From Magnetovibrio sp. (GTDB lineage Bacteria; Pseudomonadota; Alphaproteobacteria; Rhodospirillales; Magnetovibrionaceae), in assembly GCA_028281525.1 (NCBI GenBank), contig JANQJR010000002.1:1-45168 (forward strand): a DNA stretch of 45,168 nt, given 5' to 3'. The notes beneath the pieces are model-generated. The model did not search any database and was not told the origin of the DNA. It saw only the letters and a list, made by a program, of their open reading frames with translations. Numbering within the stretch: position 1 is the stretch's first letter; the number at the start of each line of letters is the position of its first letter. Positions 8,622-16,802 of the stretch are shown here, piece by piece. The position numbers were made by a program, and so were the translations under genes.

Positions 8622-9359
8622 ATGACGTCCCTTCCCACCTATACCAACAAGAAGCTCGGCCTGGTGATTGACCTGGACACCTGTGTCGGCTGCCACGCCT
8701 GCGCGACCAACTGCAAGGAATGGAATGCCGGTGGACACAGCGCACCGCTGACCGATTACGACCCGTATGGCGCCAAGCCCGACGGCGTGTGGTTCAACCG
8801 GGTGCATTCCTTCGAAGTCAAACGCGGCGACCGCCCGAACCTGACCATCAATTTCCCGCGATCCTGCCTGCACTGCGACAACGCTGCCTGCGTAACCGTG
8901 TGCCCCACCGGCGCGTCTTACAAGCGTGTCGAGGACGGCATCGTGCTGGTCAACACCGACAAGTGCATCGGCTGCAAACTGTGCAGTTGGGCGTGCCCCT
9001 ACGGCGCGCGCGAATTCGATGAAGACGAAGGCGTGATGAAGAAGTGCACGTTGTGCATCGACCGCATCTACAATGAAAACCTCGACCCCGAAGACCGCCA
9101 GCCCGCGTGCGTATTGACGTGCCCGGCGGGCGCGCGCCACTTCGGCGATCTCAACGATCCGGAAAGCGACGTGTCGCAGCTGACCGCCGCACGTCATGGC
9201 CGCGATTTGATGCCGGAACTCGGCTACAAACCCACCAACAAGTACTTGCCGCCGCGTGCGCGCAAGGTCGACCACGCCGACATCGGCGCGCCGGAAGAGC
9301 TGGAGCCCATCGAGGCCGACGGCTTCCTCGGCTGGCTCGACAAAGTGCTGTCCAAATAA
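8622..9359 (+). CDS. soeB: four-cluster ferredoxin-like electron-transfer subunit, probable SoeB
   Basis: A 245-residue DmsB/PsrB-type protein. Four cysteine groups for four [4Fe-4S] clusters are visible: CVGCHACATNC, CLHCDNAACVTVCPTGA, CIGCKLCSWACPYGA and CTLCIDR with CVLTCPAGA. It carries electrons from the molybdenum subunit to the membrane anchor. It has no signal peptide, consistent with a cytoplasmic complex. The start codon follows the soeA stop directly, so translation is coupled. Confidence 0.85.
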   Translation: MTSLPTYTNKKLGLVIDLDTCVGCHACATNCKEWNAGGHSAPLTDYDPYGAKPDGVWFNRVHSFEVKRGDRPNLTINFPRSCLHCDNAACVTVCPTGASYKRVEDGIVLVNTDKCIGCKLCSWACPYGAREFDEDEGVMKKCTLCIDRIYNENLDPEDRQPACVLTCPAGARHFGDLNDPESDVSQLTAARHGRDLMPELGYKPTNKYLPPRARKVDHADIGAPEELEPIEADGFLGWLDKVLSK

Positions 9360-9375
9360 GGGAGGGGCGAACGTT

Positions 9376-10323
9376 ATGCATCCCGCATTTTCCGTGATCT
9401 TCTTCACCACCTGTTCCGGTGCAGGCTACGGCCTGCTCGCCATGATGGGCATTTTCGGCGCGGCGGATATGCTGCCCTCAGATCGCTGGATGGGTTTGGC
9501 CGGTTTGTTTTTCGCACTGGGTCTGGTGACCATTGGCCTGTTGTCGTCGACCTTCCACTTAGGGAGGCCCGAGCGCGCCTGGCGCGCCATGACGCAGTGG
9601 CGCTCCAGCTGGCTCGCGCGCGAAGGTGTGATGGCGGTTCTGACGTATATTCCCGCGGGCCTGTTCGGTCTTGGCTGGGTGTTTTTCGAGACGACCTCCG
9701 GTCTTTGGGCCGTTGCGGGTGTCATCACCGCCGTTCTGGCATGGCTGACCGTGGCCTGTACGGCGAAGATCTATCACACGCTCCGCCCTATCCATCAATG
9801 GCACAACGACTGGACGGTGCCGTCGTACCTGCTGCTCAGCGTGATGAGCGGCGCGGTGCTGATGAGCGTGCTGATCCATCTGTTCGACGTCGTCAATCCC
9901 TACATTCAGGCCCTGACGGTGGTGACCCTGGCGCTCGGCTGGGGGCTGAAAACCATGTATTGGAACTTCAACAAGAGCACCTGCGGCCTGCCCAGCGTGA
10001 ATTCCGCCATCGGCATCGACGCCGCCGGCGACGTCAGCGTGCTGGAGCTGCCGCACACGTCGGACAACTACCTGATGAAGGAAATGGGCTATAAGGTCGC
10101 GCGCAAGCACGCCGACAAGCTGCGCACCATTTCCCATGTCACCGGCTTCGCCCTGCCCCTGGTGTTTTCCCTGTTCGCCATGTTCGTCGATGGCTACATC
10201 GCACTGGCGGCCGTGGTGATTGCATGGGGGCTGTGTTCGCTGGGCATCATCGTGGAACGCTGGTTGTTCTTCGCCGAAGCGCGCCACACGGTGAACCTCT
10301 ATTACGGTGAAACTTGCGTCTGA
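9376..10323 (+). CDS. soeC: DmsC-family membrane anchor, probable SoeC
   Basis: A 315-residue integral membrane protein with about eight hydrophobic helices, starting HPAFSVIFFTTCSGAGYGL and containing SSTFHLGRPERAWRA, both typical of DmsC-type quinone-binding anchors. It would hold SoeAB to the inner membrane and transfer electrons to the quinone pool. The start at 9376 has GGGAGGGG nine bases upstream; an earlier in-frame codon inside soeB lacks such a site. It is the last gene of the soeABC unit, followed by a hairpin at 10365-10403. Confidence 0.8.
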   Translation: MHPAFSVIFFTTCSGAGYGLLAMMGIFGAADMLPSDRWMGLAGLFFALGLVTIGLLSSTFHLGRPERAWRAMTQWRSSWLAREGVMAVLTYIPAGLFGLGWVFFETTSGLWAVAGVITAVLAWLTVACTAKIYHTLRPIHQWHNDWTVPSYLLLSVMSGAVLMSVLIHLFDVVNPYIQALTVVTLALGWGLKTMYWNFNKSTCGLPSVNSAIGIDAAGDVSVLELPHTSDNYLMKEMGYKVARKHADKLRTISHVTGFALPLVFSLFAMFVDGYIALAAVVIAWGLCSLGIIVERWLFFAEARHTVNLYYGETCV

Positions 10324-10364
10324 TCCGCTATTGAACGCCGAATCAGGACTGCATCTTGGTTTCC

Positions 10365-10403
10365 CGAGTTGAACCGATTCGTTTGGCGAATCGGTACGAC
10401 TCG
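10365..10403. terminator. strong hairpin downstream of soeC, possible terminator
   Basis: ACCGATTCG (10373-10381) and CGAATCGGT (10387-10395) form a perfect 9-bp stem with a 5-nt loop, extended by CGAGT/ACTCG outside small internal loops. There is no T run immediately after it, but AATCTTAAGATT followed by a T8 run starts about 10 bp later, so termination probably uses both parts. Confidence 0.5.
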
Positions 10404-10492
10404 TTGAGAATCTTAAGATTTTTTTTGCAAACCTGGGTGCAAGATTCCACATAACACTGTAGACTGTCGGCACACGGCAAGTGGGGTAAGGA

Positions 10493-11071
10493 ATGTCACG
10501 ACCTGTCAAAAGGGCTCTTTTCGCCCGGTTATTGGCGGTTTTAGCACTGGGATTCGCGGTTTCGGCCTGCGTTCCTGTCCCCTCATCGTTGCAATTGGCC
10601 GGTTGGGTCGCCGACGGGTTTTCCTACCTCGCAACCGATAAATCCATCGTGGACAACGGCATTTCCGCCGCCAGCGGCCAAGATTGCGCGCTGTATCGGG
10701 TTGTGATGGGGCGCAAGGCCTGCCAAAACCATGACGGCGATGAGTTGGATTTGGATGAAACCCTTGCCTTCAAAGCCGGCGCCCCATCCTGGGCCGACGC
10801 GCCGGTGTGCGACATGGACAGCATTTCGACCGCGTTGCCCAAAAACGACGACGCGGTCTATGCCTGCGCCCAACGCCTGATCAACCGCTTCGGCGATGTC
10901 GGCGCGCTCAGTCACAGCGAACACCACATCGTGCATTACGTCGAACAAAACGACATGAACACGGCGGGCGTTTGGATCGGCATCCAAGCCGCCGTGCGCC
11001 AAACCCTCGAAGCGGCCCGCACGCAGGCGATCGAAGCCAAAATTAGCGCGACCATCCCCCAGGAATCCTGA
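10493..11071 (+). CDS. lipoprotein of unknown function
   Basis: 192 residues. The N-terminus (ARLLAVLALGFAVSAC) is a type II signal peptide with lipobox VSAC, so the mature protein is predicted to be lipid-anchored at about Cys26. The mature part has further cysteines (DCALYRVVMGRKAC, VCDMDS, YACAQRL) and an alanine-rich C-terminal helix. I do not recognise a domain. A GTGGGGTAAGG purine stretch lies just before the ATG. It stands alone, between the soe hairpin and the HPt gene. Confidence 0.65.
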   Translation: MSRPVKRALFARLLAVLALGFAVSACVPVPSSLQLAGWVADGFSYLATDKSIVDNGISAASGQDCALYRVVMGRKACQNHDGDELDLDETLAFKAGAPSWADAPVCDMDSISTALPKNDDAVYACAQRLINRFGDVGALSHSEHHIVHYVEQNDMNTAGVWIGIQAAVRQTLEAARTQAIEAKISATIPQES

Positions 11072-11319
11072 TCCGACGGTTTTCCCGCCTCAATCCGTAG
11101 ACCATTCGTCCCACCTTTTGTTCATCTCCAAAACCTCCTGATGCATTGACAAGGGAAACGGTTTTCTCTTTTTGCGTGCGCACATTTAAAGATGTTTTCA
11201 CTATAGTCTCTTCTACTTATTGTGGTTTTCCCTACATAAAATCATACTTATCTAACTTGGCGGGAGCGTTTCGGCTTAACGCCTGAAACCGCCCCAATCC
11301 TAACCACGATAGGTGCACC
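11072..11319. other. non-coding gap upstream of the HPt gene
   Basis: This 248-bp stretch has no plausible gene. It contains pyrimidine-rich sequence and an AT-rich zone around 11180-11245 (CACTATAGTCTC, ACATAAAATCATAC) that probably holds the promoter of the HPt gene. No clear hairpin terminator for the lipoprotein gene is seen. Confidence 0.4.
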
Positions 11320-11799
11320 ATGAGTGATAAATCCAAGGTCGAAATTATTCAGGCCCCAAGCACATTGCAGGACCGCGCTACATTGCTGACGTCTGATGAA
11401 AACCACCCGCTCGACGGCAATCCGGTCTTGCAGGATTTGACCGAACAATTCGTGCAACGTTTGCCGGAGGACCTGAAGCGCATCGAAAACGCGTTGACGG
11501 CATTGGAGGCCTCTCCCCATGACGATTGCCGCGTCACCGTGCTGTTTCGCCTTGTGCACGATCTGAAAGGGCTGGCGGGCACTTTCTCTTACCCGCTGAT
11601 TTCAGAAATCAGCCACGATTTCTGCCGCTTTCTGGAAATGCCCCAGAGCATGATGCCGCGGCGCTTGGCGGTGCTCCGTTATCATTTGGACGCCCTGAAG
11701 GTCGTGCATCGCAAGCGCATCACAGGCGACGGCGGAGATGAAGGCATGCGGCTGATCAACACGCTGCACACCATCACGCAAAAAGCTATGCAGGATTAG
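11320..11799 (+). CDS. orphan histidine phosphotransfer (HPt) protein
   Basis: 159 residues. Residues about 35-125 form an HPt four-helix domain with the phospho-accepting His80 in LVHDLKGLAGTFSYPLI, which matches the HxLKG signature. The first 30 residues look disordered. Such proteins relay phosphate between hybrid kinases and response regulators. No kinase or regulator gene is next to it, so its partners must be encoded elsewhere. Its stop codon lies in a perfect palindrome (11797-11812). Confidence 0.82.
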   Translation: MSDKSKVEIIQAPSTLQDRATLLTSDENHPLDGNPVLQDLTEQFVQRLPEDLKRIENALTALEASPHDDCRVTVLFRLVHDLKGLAGTFSYPLISEISHDFCRFLEMPQSMMPRRLAVLRYHLDALKVVHRKRITGDGGDEGMRLINTLHTITQKAMQD

Positions 11800-11812
11800 G
11801 GTCAGGACCCTA
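11797..11812. repeat. perfect 16-bp palindrome TAGGGTC-AG-GACCCTA at the HPt stop codon
   Basis: Seven-base arms around AG, including the TAG stop of the HPt gene. Part of it (TTAGGGTCAGGAC, 11796-11808) recurs exactly at 20153-20165. It could be an end of a decayed mobile element or a short transcription stop. Confidence 0.5.
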
Positions 11813-11838
11813 GTAAACCGGAACACGTTCAAAAAGCG

Positions 11839-12048
11839 TTCGCCGAGCATCGCTTCCGCGCCCGAGACCACGTCCAACAGTTCCATGGTGATTTGCTTTT
11901 GACGCATTTGGCGTTCGCTTTGGCGCAACTCATCAAGCTTGTCGGTGATGTTTTCGTGGGCGGAGTCCATGGTCTTGAGCCGCGCCCCGTTTTCCAACGC
12001 TAAGGCCTCGGTGATCACGTGCGCAAGCTCCGCCCTATCGTTGCGCAC
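11839..12048 (-). pseudogene. remnant of the C-terminus of an F1 ATPase gamma subunit (alternate/N-type)
   Basis: The minus-strand frame from about 12048 reads ENGARLKTMDSAHENITDKL, then RQMRQKQITMELLDVVSGAEAM. This matches the C-terminal helix of F1 gamma subunits (ENAARLxAMxxAxxNI ... ITxELLDVVxGAEA), most like the alternate N-ATPase type. Only about 70 residues are present. Upstream the frame loses homology and meets the stop of the TAXI gene at 12115; downstream it runs antisense into the HPt gene. No other ATPase subunit is nearby. I read it as a decayed leftover of an ATPase operon. Confidence 0.6.
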
Positions 12049-12114
12049 CGGGCAAGAAAAAGAGTGTGAATTCGGTATGTACGGAGCCGTTTTCCCCCGG
12101 GCGAAAAGCCTGCA

Positions 12115-13128
12115 TCAGTCCATCAGGCCGACTTCCTTGAAATAGCGCACCGCACCCGGGTGCAACGGTGCAGACAGGCCCTGCGCCGTCATCGCCGCCT
12201 TATCCAAACGCGCAAAGGCAGGATGCAGCAAACGGAAGCTTTCGAAGTTTTCGAACACGGCGTGCACAATCTGATACACCACCTCGTCACTCATGTTTGC
12301 GGACGTGACCACGGTCGCACCGACCCCGAAGGTCTTGATATCCCGTTCAGTGCCACGATACATGCCCTTGGGAATGGTGTTGGTGTTGAAATAGGGGTAT
12401 TGCCCGACGAGCGCATCGATCTCGGGCCCGGAAACCTCAACCAGAACCGTATCACAGGTGATCGTCGCCTCCTTGATGGAAGCGTTGGGATGGCCGACGG
12501 TGAACACCATGGCATCGACTTTGTTGTCGCACAAAGCCTTGGATTGTTGGGCGGACGTCAGTTCCATGGCTTGCGCAAAATCCGCCGTGGTCCAGCCCAA
12601 CGCCGCCATGAGCGCTTCCATGGTGCCGCGTTGGCCGGATCCCGGATTGCCGATGTTGACCCGCTTGCCTTTCAGGTCTTTGAAGCTGCGGATGCCCGCA
12701 TCGGCCCGCGCCACCACGGTGAACGGTTCGGGATGTAGTGCAAAAACGGAACGCAGGTCCGCATACGGCCCATGCGCCTCGAAAGGCGCATTGCCGTGAA
12801 CTGCGGCGTAATGGGCGTCGGACTGAACAACACCAAAATCAAGCTCCTCCATGCGGATGCTGTCGATATTGACGGCGGAACCGCCGGTGCTTTCCACCGA
12901 ACACCGAATGCCATGGGTGCGCCGGCCTTTGTTGACCAGTCTACAGACCGCCCCACCCGCCGGATAATACACACCCGTCACCCCTCCGGTGCCGATGGTG
13001 ATGTAGCGCACCGAAGCCGGCGTCTGTGCGTGGCCCGCAGTGGCCGCCAAGCCCAACGCGGCCAAGACCAGCAACGTAAAAACGCCCACGACGCGACGGA
13101 TCGAGAGCTGTCCCAGTGATGACGGCAT
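12115..13128 (-). CDS. TAXI-family TRAP transporter substrate-binding protein
   Basis: A 337-residue periplasmic binding protein of the TAXI type. A signal peptide (VVGVFTLLVLAALGLAATAGHAQ) is followed by the family hallmarks ITIGTGGVTGVYYPAGGAVC, SVESTGGSAVNIDSI, FGVVQSDAHY, GKRVNIGNPGSGQRGTMEAL and VDAMVFTVGHPNASI. TAXI proteins bind small carboxylates such as glutamate or 2-oxoglutarate and deliver them to a fused DctQM permease. No permease gene is beside it, so it is an orphan or works with a distant partner. The start at 13128 has GGGGGTGG upstream; a TTG four codons earlier is the alternative. Confidence 0.88.
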   Translation of the reverse strand: MPSSLGQLSIRRVVGVFTLLVLAALGLAATAGHAQTPASVRYITIGTGGVTGVYYPAGGAVCRLVNKGRRTHGIRCSVESTGGSAVNIDSIRMEELDFGVVQSDAHYAAVHGNAPFEAHGPYADLRSVFALHPEPFTVVARADAGIRSFKDLKGKRVNIGNPGSGQRGTMEALMAALGWTTADFAQAMELTSAQQSKALCDNKVDAMVFTVGHPNASIKEATITCDTVLVEVSGPEIDALVGQYPYFNTNTIPKGMYRGTERDIKTFGVGATVVTSANMSDEVVYQIVHAVFENFESFRLLHPAFARLDKAAMTAQGLSAPLHPGAVRYFKEVGLMD

Positions 13129-13215
13129 GTCCACCCCCAAGGTTTTGAAATCCTGCGCCTCAGGTTAGCCGACACGGGGGGCTTGCGCCACAAAAACGGG
13201 CACAAATTCACACAA

Positions 13216-14112
13216 TTAGCGGCGGGATTTTGTGGACTTTTCCAACCAGTAGGCATCGAAGCCGTTGAGCTGTTCTTCGCTGTCTTCCAGCGCGGAGAGG
13301 GCTTTGGCCCCGCCGCGGGCAATCATCAGCATGACCAATGCTTCGACTATGCCCATGGCGGGTACGATGGAATGGAACAGAGACGGGCTGTCATTGCTCG
13401 CCACCAAAACCAAAGTATCCTTCCCACGCGCGATCGGCGACACCGCGCTGTCGGTGATCGCCACCACATGTGCGCCGTGATCCTGGGCGTAGTCCACCGC
13501 GCGTACGGAATTTCGGCTGTAGGGCGAAAAGCTGGTGGCCATGACCACGTCGCCTGCCCCCACGCCACGAAGTTGGTCGGCGAAGGTCCCGCCATGACCG
13601 CCCACGAGATGAACCTTGCTGGTGAACATGCGGCACGCATAATGGAAATAAAACGCCACCGGATACATGGAGCGCACACCTACGGCGAAGATATTGCGCG
13701 CTTTGCATAGGATTTCCGCCGCCTCAGCGATCGAGGCCATATCCTGATCGCTCATCATGCTTTTGAAGGCGCGCCGTTCCGTTTCGAACATTTCCGCAAC
13801 CAAGGTGCCAGCGGTATCGTGATCGCCACGCGCCTGCAAGTCGCGCGCGCTGCCGACGTAACTGACCTTCGGCTTGGAGCGCAGGCGTTCCTGAAACGGT
13901 TCCTGGAATTGAGAATGGCCATCGAAACCCAGTTCGCGAGCAAGCCGAACCATGGTGGACGGATGCACGTCGGCATGCGCGGCAAGCTGGCGCATGGAAT
14001 ACAACGCCACATCATCCGGATGATCGATGACATAGCGCGCCGCCTGTTTCAGCTGCGGACTCAGACGCAGGAACGATCCCTCGATCCGCGTGATGGTATC
14101 TTCGAAGTTCAT
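13216..14112 (-). CDS. RpiR/MurR-family transcriptional regulator (HTH + SIS)
   Basis: 298 residues. An N-terminal RpiR-type helix-turn-helix (LKQAARYVIDHPDDVALYSMRQLA, then HPSTMVRLARELGFDG) is followed by a SIS sugar-phosphate-binding domain (ILCKARNIFAVGVRSMYPVA, GDVVMATSFSPYSRNSVRAV, GAHVVAITDSAVSPIA). Such regulators sense phosphosugars or sugar-acid metabolites. A purine-rich AGAGGG precedes the start. It sits between the TAXI gene and the fumarylacetoacetase-family gene, all leftward, so it may control either or both. The 222 bp upstream hold no gene and presumably its promoter. Confidence 0.88.
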   Translation of the reverse strand: MNFEDTITRIEGSFLRLSPQLKQAARYVIDHPDDVALYSMRQLAAHADVHPSTMVRLARELGFDGHSQFQEPFQERLRSKPKVSYVGSARDLQARGDHDTAGTLVAEMFETERRAFKSMMSDQDMASIAEAAEILCKARNIFAVGVRSMYPVAFYFHYACRMFTSKVHLVGGHGGTFADQLRGVGAGDVVMATSFSPYSRNSVRAVDYAQDHGAHVVAITDSAVSPIARGKDTLVLVASNDSPSLFHSIVPAMGIVEALVMLMIARGGAKALSALEDSEEQLNGFDAYWLEKSTKSRR

Positions 14113-14334
14113 AGCCCTCTACGATCGCGCCGACGGTCAGTGTTGTTGTTTTTACCGCCTCCCTGCCGGAACTGCGCCCCCACGCAACCGGATCCTCCCG
14201 AGACATAGGTGATCATAAGCCCGCGGGCGCACGCTTGCAACAAATGAAACATAGAATCATGAATGTGAAACAGATGTGCCGGTCCAATGGAATACCGGGC
14301 CAACACCAAAGAAAACGAGCATCTGTAACCGGTT

Positions 14335-15303
14335 CTAATGACCGATCAACAAGCGGTTGGCGAGGTTATGCATCAAATCCGCAAATCCAAAGTTCCATGG
14401 ATTGACTTGGTCTGAGTGGCTGATCCGATTGACGAGCGTGCCGAGCGCCGGCGCCTTGATGGTCACGACATCGCCAAGCTTGTGGCTAAAGCCTGTCCCC
14501 GCACCCCCCCGGTCCTGGGTTGGGGCGTATTTCGTCCCCGCAAACAGCGCCAATCCGTCCGGGAACTGGTGATGAACGTTGAATGCCAGGCCCACCAATT
14601 CATCGAGGCTACGCCCCAAATCCCCCATTTCATAAGATTCGCTCAGCAAAAAGCCGTCATCACCTTGCACCGTCATGGTGACGGTCTGTTGGGCTGCATC
14701 TTGAGCTGTGAAGGTGTCGTCGAACAAACGGATAAACGGCCCCAAAACACAAGATGCGTTGGTCTCCATCGCACGGCCCTGCCGGTCAAGCATGCTCACA
14801 TCGTTGCCCAGCGTCACACCAACCAACTCGCCGGTGCCATCGACGATCAGCACCATTTCCGGTTCCGAATGGGAACGCTGCGCATCCGGATGAATTCCCG
14901 CTTCCGCTCCCGAACCAATCGAGGACAGCGTCTGCGCCTTGCTCACCACGCCGTGCGAAGACATATCCTCATCGCACGCCTTAACGGCCTGAAGGTCGAT
15001 CGGCGACAAAAAATAAGGCTTCAACGGATCGTGGGTTTCCGGCGTAGAGTTTGCCAGCAACTCTTCGACGGTTCCTAAGTAGACACAGTTACCGGTCGCC
15101 TTGACGGCGCGTTCAATCGGTTCCTTGGAATTGAGCAATTCCGCCATGGTCGGCACGGTACCGGAAATATTGTGCACACCATCCTCGCGGATTACGACCA
15201 CGCACGGTCCGGGGTAAACCCCTGGAAACAGGGCGCGCCCGACCAGCGTGCCCGCGTATCCATCGGCTGGCAGGAAATTTTGAGCATTCAGTTTTAGAAG
15301 CAT
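14335..15303 (-). CDS. fumarylacetoacetate hydrolase family protein
   Basis: 322 residues. The C-terminal two thirds carry an FAH-like fold, with EAGIHPDAQRSHSEPEMVLI providing metal-binding acidic residues, VTLGNDVSMLDRQGR, and GTGFSHKLGDVVTIKAPALG near the end. Family members act on 2-keto-3-deoxy sugar acids or acylpyruvates. The start at 15303 is well supported by AGGAGG six bases upstream, which removes 23 residues of an upstream open frame. The neighbouring GntR/FCD and RpiR regulators suggest sugar-acid catabolism, but the substrate is not shown. Confidence 0.8.
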   Translation of the reverse strand: MLLKLNAQNFLPADGYAGTLVGRALFPGVYPGPCVVVIREDGVHNISGTVPTMAELLNSKEPIERAVKATGNCVYLGTVEELLANSTPETHDPLKPYFLSPIDLQAVKACDEDMSSHGVVSKAQTLSSIGSGAEAGIHPDAQRSHSEPEMVLIVDGTGELVGVTLGNDVSMLDRQGRAMETNASCVLGPFIRLFDDTFTAQDAAQQTVTMTVQGDDGFLLSESYEMGDLGRSLDELVGLAFNVHHQFPDGLALFAGTKYAPTQDRGGAGTGFSHKLGDVVTIKAPALGTLVNRISHSDQVNPWNFGFADLMHNLANRLLIGH

Positions 15304-15422
15304 ATCGGTCCTCCTGGTCTCCCCTCCGCTCACCCCCCGAGCCAGCTGTTTGAACAGTTCCGACGCCTTCAAGCCACCGGACTCATGTCACGGCGCACGC
15401 GAGTGCCCACGTTCATATATGG

Positions 15423-15448
15423 ACCCCTATATGTTGTACATAAGGGGT
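15423..15448. promoter_or_regulatory. candidate GntR/FCD operator upstream of the FAH-family gene
   Basis: ACCCCT-ATATG-TTGTACA-TAAGGGGT is an imperfect palindrome centred on TTGTACA. FadR-type GntR regulators commonly bind T-GT-N-AC-A cores, so this fits the GntR gene encoded just upstream. It lies 120 bp from the start of the FAH-family gene. The assignment is by pattern only. Confidence 0.45.
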
Positions 15449-15593
15449 ACGCGCCAAATCTATTCAAAGGAACGATCTTTGGGGAGGTCACGTTCATTTT
15501 CCGTCATTCAATTGTGGAATACGGAAATCATAAGCGTGCAGGGTGATGCGGAAAAGCAAAATCCGCGTCACCCCGCTTCTATATCAACCTGCT

Positions 15594-16331
15594 TCAAGCG
15601 TTGGTGTGCTGAGCCTTGCGCATTTCTTCCAGCATGGCCGTATTGAAAGCGATGGCATGGTCCAAAAGAGTGAACATGGCCTTCCAAGCGCCGCGAGCAT
15701 CCCGCGCTTTGATGGCGTCCAACACCGACTTGTGCACAGCCAAAACGTCCACTTTGAACGCCGGGCTCACCATCCGGAAGCTAGCGGTCAGGGCCGTTTC
15801 GATCAGTGCGCCCAACGGCGCCAAAAGCTCGTTACCGCTGGCCTGCAGAATCGCATGATGGAAACGCAAATCCGGCTCTACCGCCGCGTCCACATCGTCA
15901 CTGGCCTCGGCCATGGCCTCGTAGGCTTGCTCGATTTCAGCAATTTGCTCATCCGTAGCGCGTTCCGCCGCCAAGGACGCGGCCAACGGCTCGATGGCTT
16001 GGCGGAATTCCACCAAATCCTGAATGAACTTTTCGATTTGCTGGTCGTCGGAATTCAAACGCCATGCCAGAATGTCCGGGTCCAGCATGTTCCATTCGCT
16101 GCGCGGGCGCACGCGGGTGCCCGTGCGGGTGCGACTCGCCAACAGTCCCTTGGCGGTCAAGACTTTGATGCCTTCGCGCAAAGCCGTGCGGCTCACGTCG
16201 AAGGATGCCCCCAATTCGGTTTCGTTGGGTAGGACCGCACCTTCGCCGATGTCGCCCGTGACAATCCGGCGACCAAGCTCATGTACAACCTGTCCGTGCA
16301 GGCTGCGGGTCGAGTATGTGCGCTGGTTCAT
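15594..16331 (-). CDS. GntR-family transcriptional regulator, FCD (FadR) subgroup
   Basis: About 245 residues. The N-terminal winged helix (HGQVVHELGRRIVTGDIGEG, then ETELGASFDVSRTALREGIK) precedes an all-helical FCD ligand domain with DLVEFRQAIEPLAASLAAER and the metal/ligand-binding DLRFHHAILQASGN. FCD regulators usually respond to organic or sugar acids and repress an adjacent catabolic gene, here most simply the FAH-family gene downstream on the same strand. I prefer the ATG at 16331; a GTG at 16367 would add 12 residues. Confidence 0.87.
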   Translation of the reverse strand: MNQRTYSTRSLHGQVVHELGRRIVTGDIGEGAVLPNETELGASFDVSRTALREGIKVLTAKGLLASRTRTGTRVRPRSEWNMLDPDILAWRLNSDDQQIEKFIQDLVEFRQAIEPLAASLAAERATDEQIAEIEQAYEAMAEASDDVDAAVEPDLRFHHAILQASGNELLAPLGALIETALTASFRMVSPAFKVDVLAVHKSVLDAIKARDARGAWKAMFTLLDHAIAFNTAMLEEMRKAQHTNA

Positions 16332-16802
16332 ATGCAAACCACGCGCCCCTTTCCATTCGTTATCCACCTTCTGTTCCCCTTTTTACGTAAAGTGGCATGG
16401 TCAAACGCCCTTTATGGGCGCATGAGCGAGCTTGAGTACGTATTTTATATTACTTGCCCAGCATTCTCTCGCCTAACACTCTAACGGATGTGGTCGGATA
16501 GTGCTACACATTTTGTAGTATCAACAGATCGACGTACGATTAGAAAGTCTAACACATACTACTAATTAACAACTTAGAGGACTTCTCTGAACGCATTAGG
16601 GGATTCCCTAGTTCCGGAAATTTCTGCACTTGATCAATGATTAAGGTCAGCACCCATTAACCTTACCGCCTTCGGTGGATTAAGCCTGAGTGCACTCTCC
16701 GGCCATTCTCCACAACCTCTTGCACGATCCGGCCTTGATTTCCGGCCCGCTTTGCCCGATACCAAGCATCACCCTATCTCAAGCTCCAACCGGTAATGGA
16801 CC
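16332..16802. other. divergent intergenic region between the GntR regulator and proS
   Basis: These 471 bp contain no convincing gene. Visible are a short hairpin (CGCCC-TTTAT-GGGCG near 16410), an imperfect inverted repeat CTACACATTTTGTAG (16504-16518) that could be an operator, and AT-rich sequence about 16540-16580. Near 16641 is TTAAGGTCAGCACCCATTAA, a two-mismatch relative of the TTAGGGTCAGGAC motif found at 11796 and 20153. proS is preceded only by a weak GGTAATGGACC purine stretch. Confidence 0.4.

Noticed and set aside
5694-10323. soeABC considered as polysulfide/thiosulfate reductase (psr/phs) or formate dehydrogenase.
   Set aside because: The catalytic subunit has no Tat signal, the Mo ligand context shows Cys rather than Sec, and the anchor is DmsC-like rather than NrfD or a cytochrome b; Soe fits best, although substrate proof is lacking.
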